A DNA stretch of 64,000 nt from Plasmodium coatneyi (taxonomy: Eukaryota > Apicomplexa > Aconoidasida > Haemosporida > Plasmodiidae): positions 1,798,001 to 1,862,000 of the forward strand of contig NC_033563.1 of assembly GCF_001680005.1 (NCBI RefSeq). Reading direction: 5' to 3'. Shown piece after piece: positions 35,105 through 45,627 of the stretch. The position numbers and the translations under genes are program-made. Within the stretch, counting starts at the first letter, position 1, and each line of letters starts with the position of its first letter. The notes under the pieces were generated by a model that saw only the letters and a program-made list of their open reading frames with translations, had not been told where the DNA came from and made no database searches.

Positions 35105-38100
35105 ATGAACGCATTTAACTTCCCAAGGATGGAAAAGAAAAAATCGAGTGAAACTCAGTCGGTGTGTGTAAGAAAGGAAAGATCATGTTACACTTCAAGT
35201 GAAGAATGCAGTAAGTTAAAAATGAAAGGGGAACGCACAAATGGACACTCATTAAATAGCATTTTGACGAGAAATAAAATTGAACATGTGGATAATGACG
35301 AATGGAAAATAAAACAACCTGTCTTATTTAGTGACAAATCAGGAAATCATAAAAAAATTGATGTACTCGTATACCCAGTTTGTGAACAAAATAATTCTTA
35401 CCATTTGAAGGAAAAAAGAAGCGACCCCCCAGGTGAATATGTGCGCAACGGCAGTGCAGGCCACTCAGGAAAAGGCAAACAAACGTGCACAAAAAAAATT
35501 GTTCACAAGGGACGTATAAATGAAGCTTCTTTTACGTGTGGAAATAATCACACGTTGGAAAAAGACTTCATCGAGGGAGAAGGAAAAAAAAAAAAAAATT
35601 CCCCCGCAACGGAAATGTTGTCTGAAATGGGCACTGCACACAACGAAAAATCAGTTCATTCTGGTCATATCGAATGTTTGAGTGAATTCACTCATCAGTT
35701 AAAAAATAAAAATGAGATGAACAGCCAATTTGATTACAATGTAAATGATGGTGTGTGCTTTTCCTGCAAGGGTAAAAAAAACAAGGGCAATTTTCCCAGT
35801 GTTTTTTGCAACACTATGGAGGATAAGACTTTGCACGGCTGCGTCAACTGTGTTAAGTCAAATGAGGAGAAGCAACATTTTTTGAGTAGCTGCACTCAGG
35901 GTGAATCTCATCGAAAGGGCGTAAAGTTGCCCCCCAATAACAGCAGCGAAATAATTTATCCACATAATGACAAATTGGAAGACAATTCAGGCAGGGCAGG
36001 ACGCAAGCTAAGTGCCTCTGTGCACACATTTTCGGAAACAACCCGTGGGAAGAACTTTTCCAGGTTAATTAGCAAGGGGGAAGAAGACGAATGGTCCAGT
36101 GATGCCCTGCGTCACTGTGGGGATGTTGACGGAGGAGGGGAAAATAATCCCCTCAAATTGTGCAAAAGTAGGAATAAGCAACACACGGACTGGTGCCCCC
36201 TGAATAACGGTATGCATATGATGAAGGGGACTAGAAGTAAGAGATCCCCCTTTGTGAAAAGGGTAGAGGTGGTGACACAGACAAGTGCATGTGGGGGGAT
36301 GGCAAATAAGTCCAGTTTAATATGTGGAAGGACATTACCAAGCAAGTGCAGCTTATCATGTGTAGACGGTTTGGACAGTGTCTCGAGGAAGGTCTGCCGC
36401 ATCACCCCAGATTATATGACGGCAGGTGAAAGAAGATTGAAGGATCAGTTTGGGGGGCAGGAAAGAGTGCATACCGTTGCCAGATCGCTGAGTGAGGTAC
36501 TTATAGAAAATGCTAGCGAAGTGGGGGAGGGAAAATCCACGGAAGAATTATACTTCACGAAAAAGGAGCAAATGAAGCAGAATAAACAAAACGGTGTAAA
36601 AAATATAGTGGCATATAATTGTCCAGGCGAAGTGAATACATCTGGAGAGGATGCCCCTGTGGTGGATAAGCACGAGGATGACATGCATGAAGTGAGTACT
36701 AGGGGGGAGGAGGATATCCAAGATGGGTACATAATGCACGACGTAGGGGAAGGTCAGAATGTTGTTCCTTCCTGCCCCGCTTCGGATGAGGTGAGGAAGG
36801 GGAAGTGGTCAACGCGTGAGTCCTTTACTAGTGAAGTGAGTTTTGAAAAGGGAGGTGAAAGAGAAGGGGGAAATTCCGCCGACGGGATAGGACAAGGGGC
36901 GCCTATTGTAGCGCATAATGTTACGCATAATGTGGCGTATAATGAGAGGCGTACCACAGACCTAACAGACAACAGGAGGAAGGCAGATCCTCGAGGAAAG
37001 AGCTGTGAGGAGGATTTAGGGATGAAGTGCATAATGCAGTTGCTGACGGTGTTGGAGAGGGAACGACGGAGGAGCGGCAGAGGGGGAGAGAAAAAAGGGG
37101 AGGTAATAAAGAATGGAAGAAAAGGCAACCATGAAAAGGAAGAAGGTGACGCACGGATGTACTTTGCGAAATATGCGGATGAGATATTTAGGGATGAAGG
37201 GGAAGAACCAACTGAAGGGAAAAGAGACAAAAAAATAGATACGAATGGAGTAGGGAACGGAGACGGGGCGGAGAAGTGGTGTGCCGCCCTGTTAGACAGA
37301 GTGGAAGAACATCTGGGCGTCTTGAACATTTCGCTGAACGAAATTCTGCAGCTTAACAAAGTGAAAAAGATATTCTGGTACTTGTATATGAAGTATAAAC
37401 TGGCAGATAGCATCACTATAGAGAAATTTTGCGAACTACTAAAGGAAAAAATAAACGAACAGATGAGCAAAAATTATTTTAAGGAATATGTTACGTGGGA
37501 GAACTTCCACCCCTTTTGCAAAAACAACGTTGCAAATTTCGACTACAAAATGATCATTTTGGAAAATTTATTTTTCCTGTTAAAATCATACCCCCTGGAT
37601 TATGAGGAGAATAAAGGATGCTTCTACATGCTGAATCCGCAAAGGAATAAAATGTTGCAAAGTTCAAGTCTGCAGGGAGAGAAAAACGCAAACGTCCATT
37701 TGGTGAAAAATAAGATGAACTACCTTAAGCTGGTAAAAGAAGTGAATACACATTTTAAAAATAATTTTTTTTTTCTGGACAAAATTTTCATCCCCAAGGA
37801 TGCGTTTTTTTTTGTAAAGGATTTTGAGAATATCACGTTGATGGGTAACTCAAGTGAAACTTTGTTTGTGCACCAGGCTTTGGTGCAAGATTTGAAGGAA
37901 GACTCAGAGGAGAAAAATAGCTTCGATGGATTCTACGCGGGGAGTCCACCACACCAGTCAGATTATTATAGGTACGTGCGTAAGAAGAAGGTACAGAGTA
38001 AGATGAGGAAGATGAAGGAGTTCATTTTGTACTATTATGGCTTTCCCTCAGTGCAGCATTTTTTTGAGGCACTCCTCGAATTTGAGCGAGAGTATAAAAA

Positions 38101-39961
38101 GGCGCACAGGGGGTGCAATTCACTGAAGGGGAGGGTTATCGAAGAGGTCATTAACACGTTTGAATTGACAGCCAAGTTGTACTCCAAGTATGGAAGGAAA
38201 CCTAGCGTGAATGCGTGTCCCCTGGAGGGAGAAGAAGTAGATTGGGGGAAAAAGACAGGCGAGGTGAACAACATGGAAAAGACGACACAATCGAATAGGC
38301 AGTTTGGGGAGAATTTTGCAGACGCGCAGAAAAGGCACCACTCAGAGTGCACCTACGAGGAGCAAATCAGGTGTGACATTGCCGCTACGTTTGCAAAGTG
38401 GAGGAAGGAAGGTCATCAGGGGAAGCTAAAAAGTGACTGCCTAGAAAGGAATGTTCCAAGGGAAGAAGCCGGGAATGATGTATGCACACATGAAGGTGCT
38501 GCCCATTACACTGGTGCAGGAGAACCATACTGGCTACGCGAAACCATCGAGGAGGTATCCCCCACGTACGAAAATTTCTTCAACACAGTTGACGCGGCAA
38601 AGAAGGTGAAAGAAATAAATTTAAGGACGCTAAAATTGTTTACAGAAAATATGAGGAAGGTGAAAGGGTATCCAAATTTCACATCAGTTGATGATGTCTT
38701 CTGGGGCATTTGCTTCTCTGACCCAGATTTGCCTAAACATATCCTATGTGAGAAGAAAATATTTCCCAAAAATGTGAACTTTAATGGTTTCATGCATAGC
38801 ATGAGGTATGTTCCGTATGTCATTCCCGACTTCCCCGTGCCGAGTAGACATTTCATATCCATGTATCAAAGTGAAAAAGCTAATGAGGTGTTTAACTCGA
38901 GAAACGCTTTTTTAAATTTGTTGAAATATGAAGGGAAGAATGCTGAAATGGTTCTGCTGAGGAATAAAATAATTTATGACCTTGTTAAATTGTTCGTTTT
39001 TCTTTCATCCAATTTGGGGGTGGAGACGGGAAAATATGGGAAAGCTGCGGGGATGCCAGACGGTGACGCGGCTGCCATGGTGGATTCCTCCTACTACATC
39101 AACTACAAATGCTATTTGAGGAAGGGAAGGGAATGTTCTTCCAATCAGGGTGAATATGAGGACACGTCGAGCAGCTGCTCCTTGGATTATATCCCCAGCA
39201 GCTTGGATGATGAGATGGGGGATGAAAATGCGGTGGTCTTTTCAACAGGGGAGAAAAGTGAAAGGAAGGAAGAAGTGCCTTACCAAGGTTACCACATAAC
39301 CCACTCGACGTTGGAACATGCCATTACTACAAACGACAAAACGGAACAACCATACAGTAGGAGCAAACAGCCTAATGAGGGACGTCCCAATTCAGTGGAA
39401 GAACTACTACAGAGGAAGAATAAAAAAATGTCCTACAAATATGTACCCAAATGGCACATGTCAAATGATATGTTTTTATCCCGATTGGTATCCTTTGATG
39501 AAATTCAAATTTCTCTGGAAAAAATATATCCATTATTTATGATTCAGACGGCGCTAATTTATATGGTTCACATTTCGTGCTGTACGTTAGAGGAGGATGA
39601 GTGGAGGTACTTCTTCGAGGGTCCCTTTACTTTGTATAACAGCTTAACCCCCGAGGAGGTAGCCATGAGGTATATAAAAATAAAGGGCAGTCAATTCTTC
39701 AAACTGAGCAATATTAAATTTAATAAAAATATAAATCTGCATCAGGTTTTTATGAACATACCAGAGAATATGCAGTGTGCAGAAATTTACAGACTGGCTA
39801 TAAATGGGGAGAGCACATCCACGGGTTATTCTGCTGAGCCTTTCGATATATATCACCTCATGTTCGTTGCGCGTGTCTTTTGGTACATTTTTTTGTACTC
39901 TGACAATTTTCTGCTTTTGCGGTCATCCCTGCTTTGGGACGCCCCCGGGTGGGCTAAGTAA
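35105..39961 (+). CDS. Conserved-looking Plasmodium protein of unknown function, 1618 residues
   Basis: Single open frame; the ATG at 35105 (MNAFNFPRMEKKK) is used, since only a GTG lies further upstream. Residues 1 to about 700 are hydrophilic low-complexity sequence with scattered Cys pairs (for example CFSCKGKK near 225) and no recognised domain. From about 725 the composition changes to folded, helical sequence (LNISLNEILQLNKVKKIFWYL; later ENLFFLLKSYPLDYE). A low-complexity spacer lies near 1040-1160. A hydrophobic, aromatic-rich C-terminal block (about 1450-1618) includes LEKIYPLFMIQTALIYMV and VARVFWYIFLYSDNFLLLRS, which could be buried helices rather than true membrane spans. The stop falls just after a GTAAAC, so a further 3' exon is possible but unsupported. 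I do not recognise the family. Confidence 0.85.
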   Translation: MNAFNFPRMEKKKSSETQSVCVRKERSCYTSSEECSKLKMKGERTNGHSLNSILTRNKIEHVDNDEWKIKQPVLFSDKSGNHKKIDVLVYPVCEQNNSYHLKEKRSDPPGEYVRNGSAGHSGKGKQTCTKKIVHKGRINEASFTCGNNHTLEKDFIEGEGKKKKNSPATEMLSEMGTAHNEKSVHSGHIECLSEFTHQLKNKNEMNSQFDYNVNDGVCFSCKGKKNKGNFPSVFCNTMEDKTLHGCVNCVKSNEEKQHFLSSCTQGESHRKGVKLPPNNSSEIIYPHNDKLEDNSGRAGRKLSASVHTFSETTRGKNFSRLISKGEEDEWSSDALRHCGDVDGGGENNPLKLCKSRNKQHTDWCPLNNGMHMMKGTRSKRSPFVKRVEVVTQTSACGGMANKSSLICGRTLPSKCSLSCVDGLDSVSRKVCRITPDYMTAGERRLKDQFGGQERVHTVARSLSEVLIENASEVGEGKSTEELYFTKKEQMKQNKQNGVKNIVAYNCPGEVNTSGEDAPVVDKHEDDMHEVSTRGEEDIQDGYIMHDVGEGQNVVPSCPASDEVRKGKWSTRESFTSEVSFEKGGEREGGNSADGIGQGAPIVAHNVTHNVAYNERRTTDLTDNRRKADPRGKSCEEDLGMKCIMQLLTVLERERRRSGRGGEKKGEVIKNGRKGNHEKEEGDARMYFAKYADEIFRDEGEEPTEGKRDKKIDTNGVGNGDGAEKWCAALLDRVEEHLGVLNISLNEILQLNKVKKIFWYLYMKYKLADSITIEKFCELLKEKINEQMSKNYFKEYVTWENFHPFCKNNVANFDYKMIILENLFFLLKSYPLDYEENKGCFYMLNPQRNKMLQSSSLQGEKNANVHLVKNKMNYLKLVKEVNTHFKNNFFFLDKIFIPKDAFFFVKDFENITLMGNSSETLFVHQALVQDLKEDSEEKNSFDGFYAGSPPHQSDYYRYVRKKKVQSKMRKMKEFILYYYGFPSVQHFFEALLEFEREYKKAHRGCNSLKGRVIEEVINTFELTAKLYSKYGRKPSVNACPLEGEEVDWGKKTGEVNNMEKTTQSNRQFGENFADAQKRHHSECTYEEQIRCDIAATFAKWRKEGHQGKLKSDCLERNVPREEAGNDVCTHEGAAHYTGAGEPYWLRETIEEVSPTYENFFNTVDAAKKVKEINLRTLKLFTENMRKVKGYPNFTSVDDVFWGICFSDPDLPKHILCEKKIFPKNVNFNGFMHSMRYVPYVIPDFPVPSRHFISMYQSEKANEVFNSRNAFLNLLKYEGKNAEMVLLRNKIIYDLVKLFVFLSSNLGVETGKYGKAAGMPDGDAAAMVDSSYYINYKCYLRKGRECSSNQGEYEDTSSSCSLDYIPSSLDDEMGDENAVVFSTGEKSERKEEVPYQGYHITHSTLEHAITTNDKTEQPYSRSKQPNEGRPNSVEELLQRKNKKMSYKYVPKWHMSNDMFLSRLVSFDEIQISLEKIYPLFMIQTALIYMVHISCCTLEEDEWRYFFEGPFTLYNSLTPEEVAMRYIKIKGSQFFKLSNIKFNKNINLHQVFMNIPENMQCAEIYRLAINGESTSTGYSAEPFDIYHLMFVARVFWYIFLYSDNFLLLRSSLLWDAPGWAK

Positions 39962-41464
39962 ACTGGTCATGTATTCACAGACGGGTGTGTTTGCGGTGTG
40001 CAGTTATTCGTGGCGCTACCTTTCTCAGCGTCTTTCGCCCCCAAATAACTCGTTTTGGTAATTAGCGTTTTTATTTCAGCAATAATTTGCATTACTTTTT
40101 TCCCTCATTATTTATTCCATTTTTAGTATTTAGTTTTTTTTCTGCGCTTCCCTCAAGCATGGATTTGCAGAAGAAACAACCGAAAAAACATGTAAGCAGA
40201 TCCCATCGCAATAAAGTATATGTCTTTCGCGTTCGTTTTGTCAAACGCGTTTTTGTTTCGTATCGCAAAAAAGGCGATGGTGTATTATTTGGTTACGTTT
40301 TTCTTCCCTCCCCCCCTTCATGTGCATGTGTAGGTAGGGTGAAATTACTTCTCTTTCACCATCGTCTATGGGGAGAAAGTTTATTGGGAAAAAGGTCAAC
40401 AGTGTTTTGGGGTTATAAAAATATATCCCACTCGTTTGGAAGTAAAAAAGGAAAAAATACGAACTGATTTAATCACCCTGTTGGTGTATTCACGTGCGTG
40501 TCAAAATTGTTCCCCCTTTTTTTGGCCGTTGTTCATCATCACTTTGGCGTGGAAATGCGGGGAGACGCGAACAACTGCGGTGACCGCTTTCTTTTTTGTA
40601 CGTTGCAGAGGAAAATGAAGAAACATTGCCAGGTTTTGCAAAGTTTCCTTTTTTCGCTCTGTTAACTTTCATTTAATAGCAAAAAGGGGGGAAAGAAATG
40701 GCCCCTTAAGTGTTAGTTAAACCGAAATGGGAAGCTTAATTACGTCCACGATGGGGTGGACGTGCGTATGTACCAGTTACGTATTTTTTTTTTCCAAATG
40801 ACGGCTAAAAAATGGAACATATAGAGGGAGGAAAAACCTAAGCATATAAATATATATAACAGATTTACCTTCAAATGGTGAAAAAATAAAACACAAGTTT
40901 TAAAATAATTTGAGGGGGAAAAAATTAGGGGCACGCGTTTGAAAAGCTGCTGCAAGTTTTCCCTTTTTCCGGAGTCAATTTTTTTTTTTTTAAATATCGA
41001 ATTTTGCAGCAGGAGTGGGGAAAAATAAGCAATGCATGGAAGGGCAAAGCTAACGATACCTTTTCGCAGCTGCAGTACATATAGATTATTTTTTTCTTTT
41101 TTTGAATTATTTTTGCGAGAATATATCATTGGCTACATTCATTATTTCAAGAATGAATGCTTCTAATATGACCTTTTCCCTCCTTGGCAGAAAAGTACAT
41201 TTTGCAGAGCTGGCACGGAGCAAGTAGAGTCACAGTTATTTTGCCCATTTAGGGGGCATATAGGAGTTTTCTCATTTGTCCTCCCCATTGTTAAGATTAC
41301 AAGCTGGACCCTTCAGCAGGCGCCACGACATAATGTGTGGGAAACACAAAATGTGGGGAAAACCTTCTTCAGAATAATCAAATATTTATTGTGTTGATAT
41401 TCTTCAATCATATTTGTAAGAAGCATCACTTTTTTGTTCCTTCCGTTTTTCATTTCCTACGCCA
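39962..41464. other. Intergenic region upstream of NAA10
   Basis: About 1.5 kb. Apart from a weak tiny-gene candidate at 40159-40665 it holds A/T-rich sequence and the NAA10 promoter and leader. No RNA gene recognised. Confidence 0.5.
40159..40665 (+). CDS. Possible two-exon microprotein (29 residues)
   Basis: An ATG at 40159 opens the basic peptide MDLQKKQPKKH, which runs exactly into a good donor GTAAGC at 40192. An acceptor TTGCAG ends at 40608, and the next frame reads RKMKKHCQVLQSFLFSLC to a stop at 40665. The splice signals are good but the coding evidence is very short and no family is recognised. It could equally be a spliced leader of NAA10 transcripts or chance. Confidence 0.2.
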
Positions 41465-41923
41465 ATGCTGTCAATAAGGAAGAGCAACGTCTACGACCTG
41501 TTGTCAATGCAACAGTGCAATAGCGTAAACCTGCCCGAAAATTACAACATGAAATATTATTTTTACCATGCGTTATCGTGGCCGTCGCTGAGCCAAGTGG
41601 CAGAGGATGGAAAGGGAAAAGTTTGCGGATACACCTTAGGAAAATTGGAAGAAGAAAATGATAAGAAAGGTCATTTAACTTCAGTTGCCGTTTTGAAAAC
41701 GTACAGGAAGCAGAAACTTGCTTATTATTTAATCACCCAGACACACCAATTTGTGAATGATATATACCACGTCCATAACATTTGCTTGCATGTTCGAGTG
41801 AGCAACTATGCCGCGTTGAATTTGTACAATAACTTGTTAAATTATAAAGTGAAGGAAGTCGAACCATTGTATTATGGAAATAAGGAAGACGCCTATTTGA
41901 TGGAGCACCAGTTTGTTAAATAG
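41465..41923 (+). CDS. NAA10: N-alpha-acetyltransferase 10, NatA catalytic subunit
   Basis: Encodes 152 residues in one exon: a complete GNAT domain without the long acidic tail of the animal enzyme (human NAA10 has 235). The NAA10 signature is clear: IRKSNVYDLLSMQQCN, LPENYNMKYYFYHALSWP, QVAEDGKGKVCGYTLGKLEE, then HVRVSNYAALNLYNNLLNY and EVEPLYYGNKEDAYLM. It transfers acetyl groups from acetyl-CoA to nascent protein N termini exposed after methionine removal, together with the ribosome-bound NAA15 subunit, which is not in this window. The acetyl-CoA loop reads RKQKLA at residues 81-86, where the usual pattern is R/Q-x-x-G-x-G/A; the glycine position holds lysine. Confidence 0.94.
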   Translation: MLSIRKSNVYDLLSMQQCNSVNLPENYNMKYYFYHALSWPSLSQVAEDGKGKVCGYTLGKLEEENDKKGHLTSVAVLKTYRKQKLAYYLITQTHQFVNDIYHVHNICLHVRVSNYAALNLYNNLLNYKVKEVEPLYYGNKEDAYLMEHQFVK

Positions 41924-42408
41924 GCCCACGATAACGGAGGAGTTTTTTGTGGTGGTCGTCACCGCCACCGTCGTGGAGTTGATCACCTCTATGGTGTTGC
42001 GGCATTATAGATGTAAATTACAAAATGACGTGAACATATTTACGTGCACTGTGATGGAAATTGCGATATTTTACCTCGTTAAAGGAGATACGCAAAAAAA
42101 AGTAAAAAGTGTGAGATTCCCACCCAAAGTGGCATTCAATGCTTAGTGGGGGGAATCCCATTTGACGATGTACCCCCTCTGTCTTACACCAAATCACATT
42201 TTGAAGTTTGCCCACGTTTGACAATTTTTCAAAAATTGGATAACATAAAATGAATTTAAGCCTCATTTGTGAGAAAAAATAAATCATGCAGCTTTGAAAT
42301 GGAGCATCCTTTGGGTTTCCCTTTGTTCGATTACTTTTGCAGTTTTAATTTTTTTTTTTTTTTTTGTAAATGTTTGAGCTAGCTAAATATTATTGTAGTC
42401 GTACACAC

Positions 42409-42440
<32 letters not shown>

Positions 42441-42762
42441 CCAAATTGTGAAATGCTTGAACGGTTCATATTTTTTTGTGCTGTTGTATTTGCGCGATGT
42501 GTGTGCTTTTTCGGCTAACCTTTTATTACCAGAAGGGATAAATCTACCCACATATATGTGTTGCTTTTTTTTAAATGAATTTTTTAGCAAATTTAGTCTA
42601 ATTTTGAGAGATGCAGAATGTGGAGGAAAATGTGCATCTTTTAGTTTTTTTCACGAAAGACACAAAAAAATGGAAAAAATGCTGATTTGTTTTTAGCAGA
42701 ATTATGCACGTGCGTGGGCACGAGGAACATGTGAGCTTCGCCCTTGCAGCTCTTTTGGGTAA
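41924..42762. other. Convergent spacer between NAA10 and RbfA
   Basis: About 0.84 kb tail-to-tail spacer with T runs at about 42349-42365 and 42412-42440. It holds two 3' UTRs; no gene seen. Confidence 0.55.
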
Positions 42763-43595
42763 CTATTGTTCGTCGCCCTGTTCTTCATTTTGCGGGTACT
42801 GCGTGTTCTCTTTTTCTTCCAAATTCATTCCCCCATCTGGTTCTTCCCCGTTTGATTCAAACTCCTCCCCCAACTCCTCCTTAAACATTTCTCCGTAGTA
42901 CTCCCGTATGTTTTCCATCTGGCAAAGCAATTGTGTTTGCTCGCTTAAATTGCTGAGGACGAAATTTAAAAGTGGGACTCTTTTCCGATGTTTAATTGCT
43001 TGGGCCAACATGTAGCGAATTCGTTTGCAGTTTTTCTTCAACCAGATGTAGCCCTGCGGGGGAAGCGGGGGAAGCGGTGGAAAGCCGTACAAAGTGGTTA
43101 GAAAAATTGCAAAAATGACGAAGCAGTATCGCTATTTTGTGTGCAACAATATGGCATAAAAAAAATGTGAACATTTCGGTGCAGTAAACGTATTCATGCT
43201 TGCTAACTATCCTGCAGTACCTGTCTGGAATCGATCGAGTCTCCCATTATTTCGACAAAAACTTTTGCCACAGAACAATCACTGTTCAGCTGTACTCGGT
43301 GAATCGCTATTCCTTCTATTATATCTTCATCGATGTGGTACTTATAATTTATCTTAATGCCCTTTTTGTACAAAATTGATTGGAGTGTCTCCTTCACTTC
43401 CCTTTCGAATCTTTTCCTGTATATCTCATGGCGACTTGAGTTCTTATTAGTAAAATAAGTGACGGTAACGTTTTTCATTGATGCCTTAGGGTTGCTAAAA
43501 CGCACATAATTCAAAGCGTGGAACTTCTTCTTAATGTTGAGGGTGTAGTTTCTTTTGGTGAGTGTAAGCAGGAGGAGGAGAAAATATAGGTACAT
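42763..43595 (-). CDS. Ribosome-binding factor A, probably apicoplast-targeted
   Basis: Two minus-strand exons, 43595-43221 and 43053-42763, give 221 residues. The donor GTACTG and acceptor CCGCAG are in phase 0 and the intron is 167 bp. The start at 43595 is chosen because it begins MYLYFLLLLLTLTKRNYTLN, a hydrophobic signal-peptide-like segment followed by a basic Asn/Lys stretch, the usual bipartite apicoplast leader. The frame is open further upstream (43760), but that start would bury the signal. The mature part has the RbfA pattern: FEREVKETLQSILYKKG, then VQLNSDCSVAKVFVEIMG, and after the splice GYIWLKKNCKRIRYMLAQAI plus HRKRVPLLNFVL. RbfA is a KH-type factor that matures 16S-type small subunits. 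The tail from about 175 is an acidic Glu/Asn extension. Mitochondrial targeting is the alternative. Confidence 0.82.
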
Positions 43596-45165
43596 TTCAG
43601 GGCGTTTCCGTTTTTTTCGAGGGGGAAAAAAAGTACGCTGTTTAATGAAGCGCAACTCATTTTTATGGCGGGTAACTACCCCTATGTAAGCATTGGACTG
43701 GCTGAATGATTGTTCCTTTTGAAGTAACTTTGCCTTAGGGGAAGGCCGATCTTGTGTCACGCCTCTGACACAGCTTTGTCAACAAGTTGGACTATTCCTT
43801 TATTGGTGAAGAAATCCACCTGCACATGCTGGAAAAAAAATGAATTCAATCTATCATCCGTTAGGGAAGGTTCTGCGCAGATATATACTGCTCCGATTTG
43901 TTGTTTCTTTTTGGGGGGGATCGCAAATGTTATGATTTTTTTTTTTTTTTTTTTTTAAAATTGGCTTCATTTAATAAAGCATATGTGTTGTTTGTAGCGC
44001 AGCAATCTGCAAAAAATATATTTTGTCATAGTAATGTGTGAGTAAATTCGACTGATGGGGGGAAGGATAAAATGTTGGATGGGGCATATGGCAAGCCAAA
44101 TTATTATGTCTCGAAATGTTTTCACAAATGTTGTAGGTGCACATGAGCTGAATTGTTGTAAAACTGTGCGTCACACGGTACAGCATTTTCCGGAGGGTAA
44201 ATAAGCGATATGGAAACTTTGTACTATCTTGTCAGATTAATAGGGGGTAAAAAAAGGGGAAAATTGTCTGTGCATGTGTAAGAAGGCTGTTCCTATATGC
44301 ACACATTTGTGGGAGTTAACCCCAGTAAAGGGACAAAATTATTTGCTTAGCAGCAGTGCGTAGGCTCCCCCAAGGCAAATTAGTTGACGTTGCTTTTTTT
44401 TGCAAAAACTGGAATACCTGATTTTTGCGTGGCTCAACTGGAAGAAAAAAATAAATCCGTGCAACTCTGATCGGAAGTTGGACTACCAGTCAAATGGGTG
44501 AAGCGAAATGATCGGAATTTTTTTTTAAAAAAATGTATGTATTTAGAAATTTTCGTTGCCTTATTTTTAAACCATTAAATTGCATAAAGGACAATTCCTT
44601 AATGAGTTTTATTTTAAAGGCATTAGACAAATGTGTTCACATAAAAAAGAGGGGAGGTGGGAAGCAGGAACATGCAGGAATATTCCTGTGTTGTTTAAAG
44701 TAAAGGCGCAACATGTTAATACAAAAAACGGGGGTAGGAAAAAATGTATATAAAAAGTAATTCTACACTTGGGGGGATAAATGGGTCTGATTTATCAACT
44801 ATAAAACTGTACAGTATTAAAAATGTGGATCCATTTTGAAATTTCGTTATTTGCATTTTTTTTAAACAATTACAATAAAAAAAAAAGGGAAAGAAAATGC
44901 CCATTATCATTTTTAAAAAAGGGGAACTATCCAGCGCGTATTTCTTCTCATGCTGACTACTTTACGAACAATCGATTGGGAATTATTTTCACGTGCTTTT
45001 CAATTGGCTTGTTTGAATTTTTCTTAACTGACCTACAATTGTGTATACTGACAGTTGAGCGCGTTGGCATTTAGAAGAATGTGCCTCGCTCCGCCCTGTT
45101 TTGTGTCTGCATTTTTGGCACTTTATTTGGTTAAATATTTATCCGTTTATTTCATTCCTCCCCTT
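43596..45165. other. Intergenic region between RbfA and the small membrane protein
   Basis: About 1.6 kb, both flanking genes on the minus strand, so it holds the RbfA promoter and the small gene's 3' UTR. A T run lies near 43936-43956. Frames such as 43752-43958 and 44823-45074 are not coding-like. Confidence 0.5.
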
Positions 45166-45627
45166 TTAATCATCGTCCTCAGGGGTGTGTGGGTGCTTCT
45201 CTGGCGGTAAGTCGTTAGGGTCTCTCAGGGGCTGGGGCGGAAAGAAGAAAACAGGGGGCACGAATGAGAGGCGGCAAAGGATACGGCGATAATTTAATCC
45301 TTATTGGACATATTAACATGCAGAGAGGTGAACAAACGCATATGCACAATCTTACGTTGGGGGGGTTTTTCCTCAAAATGTATTTTTTAAAAAAGAAATT
45401 TCCTGACATGGCTCCCATAAACCCGGAAAAAATTATAAACAAGTAACTCGGGAAACTGATGGCGTATTTTACTTGTTGTAATTTTCCGTGAAACACGACG
45501 CCTGTCCCTGCGGGCTATGAAAAAAGTGGGGCACGTCGGTGTGCTTATATGTTGCGATGTCCTACGCAGTACAATTGCAGGTGCACACGGACAAGCGCAT
45601 TAATGTATCTGCGGCGGTGTAGTGCAT
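45166..45627 (-). CDS. Small spliced single-pass membrane protein
   Basis: I assembled three minus-strand exons. The last, 45231-45166, codes 21 residues (PLRDPNDLPPEKHPHTPEDD plus a final D) and a stop. The middle, 45507-45356, codes about 50 residues with one membrane segment, YLFIIFSGFMGAMSGNFFF, and then KKYILRKNPPN; it ends at a perfect donor GTAAGA and joins the last exon in phase 0. The middle exon begins after an acceptor CCGCAG and has no usable ATG, so an upstream exon is needed. The best candidate is 45627-45573 (MHYTAADTLMRLSVCTCN, split codon W), but its intron is only 65 bp and its donor GTACTG is weak. The total would be about 90 residues with a short N side, one TM and an acidic tail. 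The last two exons are well supported; the first is not. Family not recognised; a mitochondrial or ER micro-membrane protein is possible. Confidence 0.55.

Noticed and set aside
36754..37470. 238-codon open frame on the minus strand inside the 1618-residue gene
   Set aside because: It is the reverse of a Glu/Lys/Gly-rich coding region and reads as Ser/Pro/Phe-rich shadow sequence with no domain.
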